7,041 nt of DNA from NCBI GenBank assembly GCA_031283835.1, contig JAITBA010000160.1:1-7041 (forward strand), in the 5' to 3' direction. This document shows positions 4,636 through 7,041 of the stretch, piece after piece (the stretch's first letter is position 1; every line of letters starts with the position of its first letter). The DNA is from Oscillospiraceae bacterium (GTDB taxonomy: Bacteria; Bacillota; Clostridia; Oscillospirales; Acutalibacteraceae). The translations under genes and the position numbers were made by a program. The notes under the pieces are model-generated. The model was given only the letters and a program-made list of their open reading frames with translations, did not search any database and was not told where the DNA came from.

Positions 4636-5733
4636 TTGTATGTGCAGTCCTTCGAAGCCCAAAATTTTCGCAACCTTGCACAGGCGGAATTTTTGCCCTG
4701 CCCTGGTGTCAACGTCATTTTCGGCGAGAACGGGCAGGGCAAAACCAATCTCATCGAAGCACTGTGGCTTTTTACCGGCTGTCGCAGCTTTCGTGGTGCC
4801 GATAACACCGAACTGCTGACCCACGGGCAAAGCACGGCCCGGCTAGCGCTTACCTTTTGCTCCAACGCGCGCGAACAGACCGCGTCGCTTGCGCTCACGC
4901 AAAAAAAGCGCCTGCTGCACCTCAACGGTTTTGCGGAACCCACACCCCGCCGCATGCTGGGTGTTTTTCCGGCGGTGGCCTTCACCCCGGCGACCCTCTC
5001 GCTGGCACAGGGCGGCCCGGGCGAGCGTCGCCGCTTCATCGATGTGGCCTTGAGCATGCTAACCCCCGGCTATGCCGTGCGGCTCTCAAAATACCTGAAG
5101 GCGCTGGCACAGCGCAACGCGCTGCTGCGGCAAGCCGCCCCAAGCCCCGAAATGCTGGAGGTGTGGGATGCCGCGCTGGCACAGAGCGCCGCGGCGCTTA
5201 CCAATGCGCGCTTGCGCTGGCTGGCGCAGCTAACCCCCCTGGCGCAGGAGTTCTACGCGGGCATTTCCGCCGCCCGCGAGGTGTTGCGGCTGCGCTTTGC
5301 ACCGCTAGGCGAAGGAGAAACCGCACCCGGCGCGGAGGTATATCTTGCCGCCCTGCGGCGGGCCCGCCCCACAGACCAGCGCTGCCGGATGACCACTATC
5401 GGCCCTCACCGCGACGATCTTGTGCTCACCCTTGACGAAAAACCGCTGCGAATCTTTGGCTCCCAGGGGCAGCAGCGCAGCGCCGCTTTGGCGCTCAAGC
5501 TGGCCGAGGCCACCGTGCTACGCGCCGCCACTGCCGAGCAGCCCATTGCCCTTCTCGACGACGTGCTCAGCGAACTCGACGCTTGCCGTCAGCGCGACCT
5601 GCTGCGCTACCTCGAGGGCTGGCAAGTTTTCCTCACCTGCTGCGAGCCCTCCCACACCCTTCACGGCCAGGCCGGCAAGGTGTTTTTGATGGCCGGGGGC
5701 AAATCGACCGCGCACATCACAAAAACACTTTAA
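4636..5733 (+). CDS. recF: DNA replication and repair protein RecF
   Basis: RecF is an SMC-like ABC ATPase that recognises gapped DNA and, with RecO and RecR, promotes RecA loading. The 365-residue product is of usual length. It has the N-terminal FRNL motif (11-14), Walker A GENGQGKTN (30-38), a coiled arm region, GPHRDDL (256-262), the ABC signature GSQGQQRS (275-282), and Walker B with D-loop ALLDDVLSELD (305-315). The start is TTG at 4636, supported by GAGGT (4623-4627) eight bases upstream and by the family beginning MYVQSFEAQNFRN; no in-frame ATG is nearby. The segment after Walker B reads LTCCEPSH, where many RecF proteins have Thr in place of the two Cys. It sits 30 bases before the transporter gene, and with the terminator upstream it probably depends on read-through. 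Confidence 0.97.
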   Translation: MYVQSFEAQNFRNLAQAEFLPCPGVNVIFGENGQGKTNLIEALWLFTGCRSFRGADNTELLTHGQSTARLALTFCSNAREQTASLALTQKKRLLHLNGFAEPTPRRMLGVFPAVAFTPATLSLAQGGPGERRRFIDVALSMLTPGYAVRLSKYLKALAQRNALLRQAAPSPEMLEVWDAALAQSAAALTNARLRWLAQLTPLAQEFYAGISAAREVLRLRFAPLGEGETAPGAEVYLAALRRARPTDQRCRMTTIGPHRDDLVLTLDEKPLRIFGSQGQQRSAALALKLAEATVLRAATAEQPIALLDDVLSELDACRQRDLLRYLEGWQVFLTCCEPSHTLHGQAGKVFLMAGGKSTAHITKTL

Positions 5734-5764
5734 GAATCATGAATTCTAAAAACGAGGTAAAACC

Positions 5765-7041
5765 ATGAGCCTTAGAACCATCGCGCGCAAAGCCAAACAC
5801 ATTCTGTTGGGGCGGCCCCTGCGCAACGACCAGATGGGGCACGAAAAATTATCGGTACTGTGGGGCTTGCCCATCATGGCCAGCGACGCGGTGTCTTCCG
5901 TGGCCTACGCCATCGAGGAAGTGTTGCTGGTGCTGGTGCCGGTGTTGGCCGCCGCGGCCTATTTCCAGTCGTTGCTGGTGGTGATCCCTATTTTTGTGCT
6001 GTTGGGTGTGCTCATTTTTTCCTACACCCAAATGATCAAAAAATACCCCGGCGGCGGCGGCGCCTATAGCGTCACGCAAGAGAATATCAGCCGGGGCACG
6101 TCGCTGTTGGCCGCCTCCACGCTTGTCGTAGCCTACATCCTCACCGTCACCGTCAGCGTGTCTTCCGCCAGCCAGGCGCTCATTTCCGCCTTTCCGGCCC
6201 TCGATAATTTTGTGCTGCCCATTTGCCTGGGCGGCATTGCCCTTCTCACGCTGCTCAACCTGCGCGGCGTGGGCGAATCCGCAAAAATTTTTGGCGTGCC
6301 CACCTACCTATTCGTCGTGATGATTGTGCTGCTGCTGGGCGTGGGCTTTGTTCGCCTGCTCACCGGCGGCATTACGCCCATTGTTCACGGCGAAGCGGCC
6401 GTCAATCCCTCCAAAGCCCTTGAGGGCGCGGGTGCGGCGCTGCTGTTTTTGTTTTTGCGCGCGTTTTCTTCGGGCTGTTCGGCCCTCACCGGCGTCGAGG
6501 CCGTCAGCAACGCCGTGCCCTTGTTCCGCGAACCCTCCCGCCGCACGGCAACCCGGGTGCTACTGCTGTTGGGCGGCATCATCTTGCTGGTGTTTGGCGG
6601 CACCGCCGTGCTTTCCTCCCTGCTCAAACCCGTGCTGCTCGACCCCGAGGCCAAGGGCTACGAAACAGTGTTGTCGCAGCTGGGGCACCGGGTGTTTGGC
6701 GGCTTGGGTCTGCCCGGCGATATCTTCTACTACGCCCTGCAGGGCTTCACCGTGCTCATTTTGCTCCTTGCCGCCAACACAGCCTATAGCGGTCTGCCGC
6801 AGCTGTTGGCCATTTTGGCCCGCGATAGCTACATGCCCCGCCAATTTGCCCACCGTGGCGCCAAGCTCAGTTTTAGCAACGGCATTCTTTTCATCGGGCT
6901 GGCCGCCGGCGCCCTTGTGGTGCTCTTTAAGGCCGACACGCACCGTATGATCCCCCTCTATGCCGCCGGTGTGTTTATCACGTTCACGCTTTCGCAGATT
7001 GGTATGTTTGTGCTGTGGCGGCGCAGCCACGAAAAAGGCTG
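5765..7041 (+). CDS. kimA: KimA-family potassium uptake permease (APC superfamily), 3' end missing
   Basis: The frame is open from ATG 5765 to the window edge (425 residues). GAGGT (5754-5758) lies six bases upstream. The protein closely resembles B. subtilis KimA (formerly YdaO), a K+/H+ symporter of the APC superfamily with 12 membrane helices and a cytoplasmic C-terminal regulatory domain; KimA is about 607 residues, so roughly the last 180 are outside. Shared blocks include ASDAVSSVAYAIEE (39-52), YPGGGGAYSVTQEN (94-107), RAFSSGCSALTGVEAVSNA (232-250), LLAANTAYSGLPQL (334-347) and PLYAAGVFITFTLSQ (397-411). By alignment with the KimA sequence as I remember it, Asp41, Tyr48, Thr127, Ser131, Thr242, Glu245 and Tyr399 are kept, but Ala123 replaces Asp117. 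In B. subtilis a c-di-AMP riboswitch precedes the gene; the 31-base gap here has no room for one. Related amino acid permeases are the alternative. Confidence 0.88.
   Translation, partial: MSLRTIARKAKHILLGRPLRNDQMGHEKLSVLWGLPIMASDAVSSVAYAIEEVLLVLVPVLAAAAYFQSLLVVIPIFVLLGVLIFSYTQMIKKYPGGGGAYSVTQENISRGTSLLAASTLVVAYILTVTVSVSSASQALISAFPALDNFVLPICLGGIALLTLLNLRGVGESAKIFGVPTYLFVVMIVLLLGVGFVRLLTGGITPIVHGEAAVNPSKALEGAGAALLFLFLRAFSSGCSALTGVEAVSNAVPLFREPSRRTATRVLLLLGGIILLVFGGTAVLSSLLKPVLLDPEAKGYETVLSQLGHRVFGGLGLPGDIFYYALQGFTVLILLLAANTAYSGLPQLLAILARDSYMPRQFAHRGAKLSFSNGILFIGLAAGALVVLFKADTHRMIPLYAAGVFITFTLSQIGMFVLWRRSHEKG

Noticed and set aside
5734..5764. A c-di-AMP riboswitch in front of the KimA-type gene
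   Set aside because: Only 31 bases separate the genes, far too few for the riboswitch aptamer.

Overview
This 7.0 kb window looks like chromosomal DNA from a high-G+C member of the Firmicutes, most likely Clostridia; rows counted by hand run near 60% G+C. The evidence is gene content and order: dnaX-ybaB-recR and dnaN-yaaA-recF, a yaaA-type S4 protein, a KimA-type potassium transporter, purine-rich Shine-Dalgarno sites, and a TTG start on recF. Every protein gene is on the + strand. No mobile element, CRISPR array, tRNA or rRNA was seen.

Layout. Positions 1-256 are a non-coding leader with a weak terminator-like hairpin at the left edge, two further hairpins, and a GC-rich hairpin plus T-run (134-162) that resembles an attenuator. 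dnaX (257-1792, clamp-loader tau/gamma subunit) follows. A promoter-like gap leads to ybaB (1862-2221, nucleoid-associated protein), and recR (2227-2826, recombination mediator) is tightly coupled behind it. A 295-base gap (2827-3121) precedes dnaN (3122-4240, sliding clamp). A strong intrinsic terminator follows dnaN. Then come yaaA (4302-4571, S4 RNA-binding protein), recF (4636-5733) and a KimA-family K+ transporter that runs off the right edge (5765 to end).

The most interesting part is the recR-dnaN gap. It holds three exact matches to the relaxed DnaA-box pattern TTWTNCACA and two one-mismatch sites. It also holds a canonical G-quadruplex motif on the - strand and a perfect (CTA)5 tract, which on the other strand is five consecutive 3'-GAT-5' DnaA-trios, followed by an AT-rich stretch. 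Together these look like a chromosomal replication origin (oriC). In the usual Firmicutes order dnaA would lie immediately upstream of dnaN with oriC between them; here recR occupies that place and dnaA is not in the window. This is inference from motifs. The strand-composition signal is mixed.

The genes form a replication and repair block: DnaX loads the DnaN clamp, and RecF and RecR act together in RecFOR gap repair. The permease is an outlier in this context. It also carries Ala where the homologous B. subtilis KimA has Asp117, a residue I recall as part of the K+ site.
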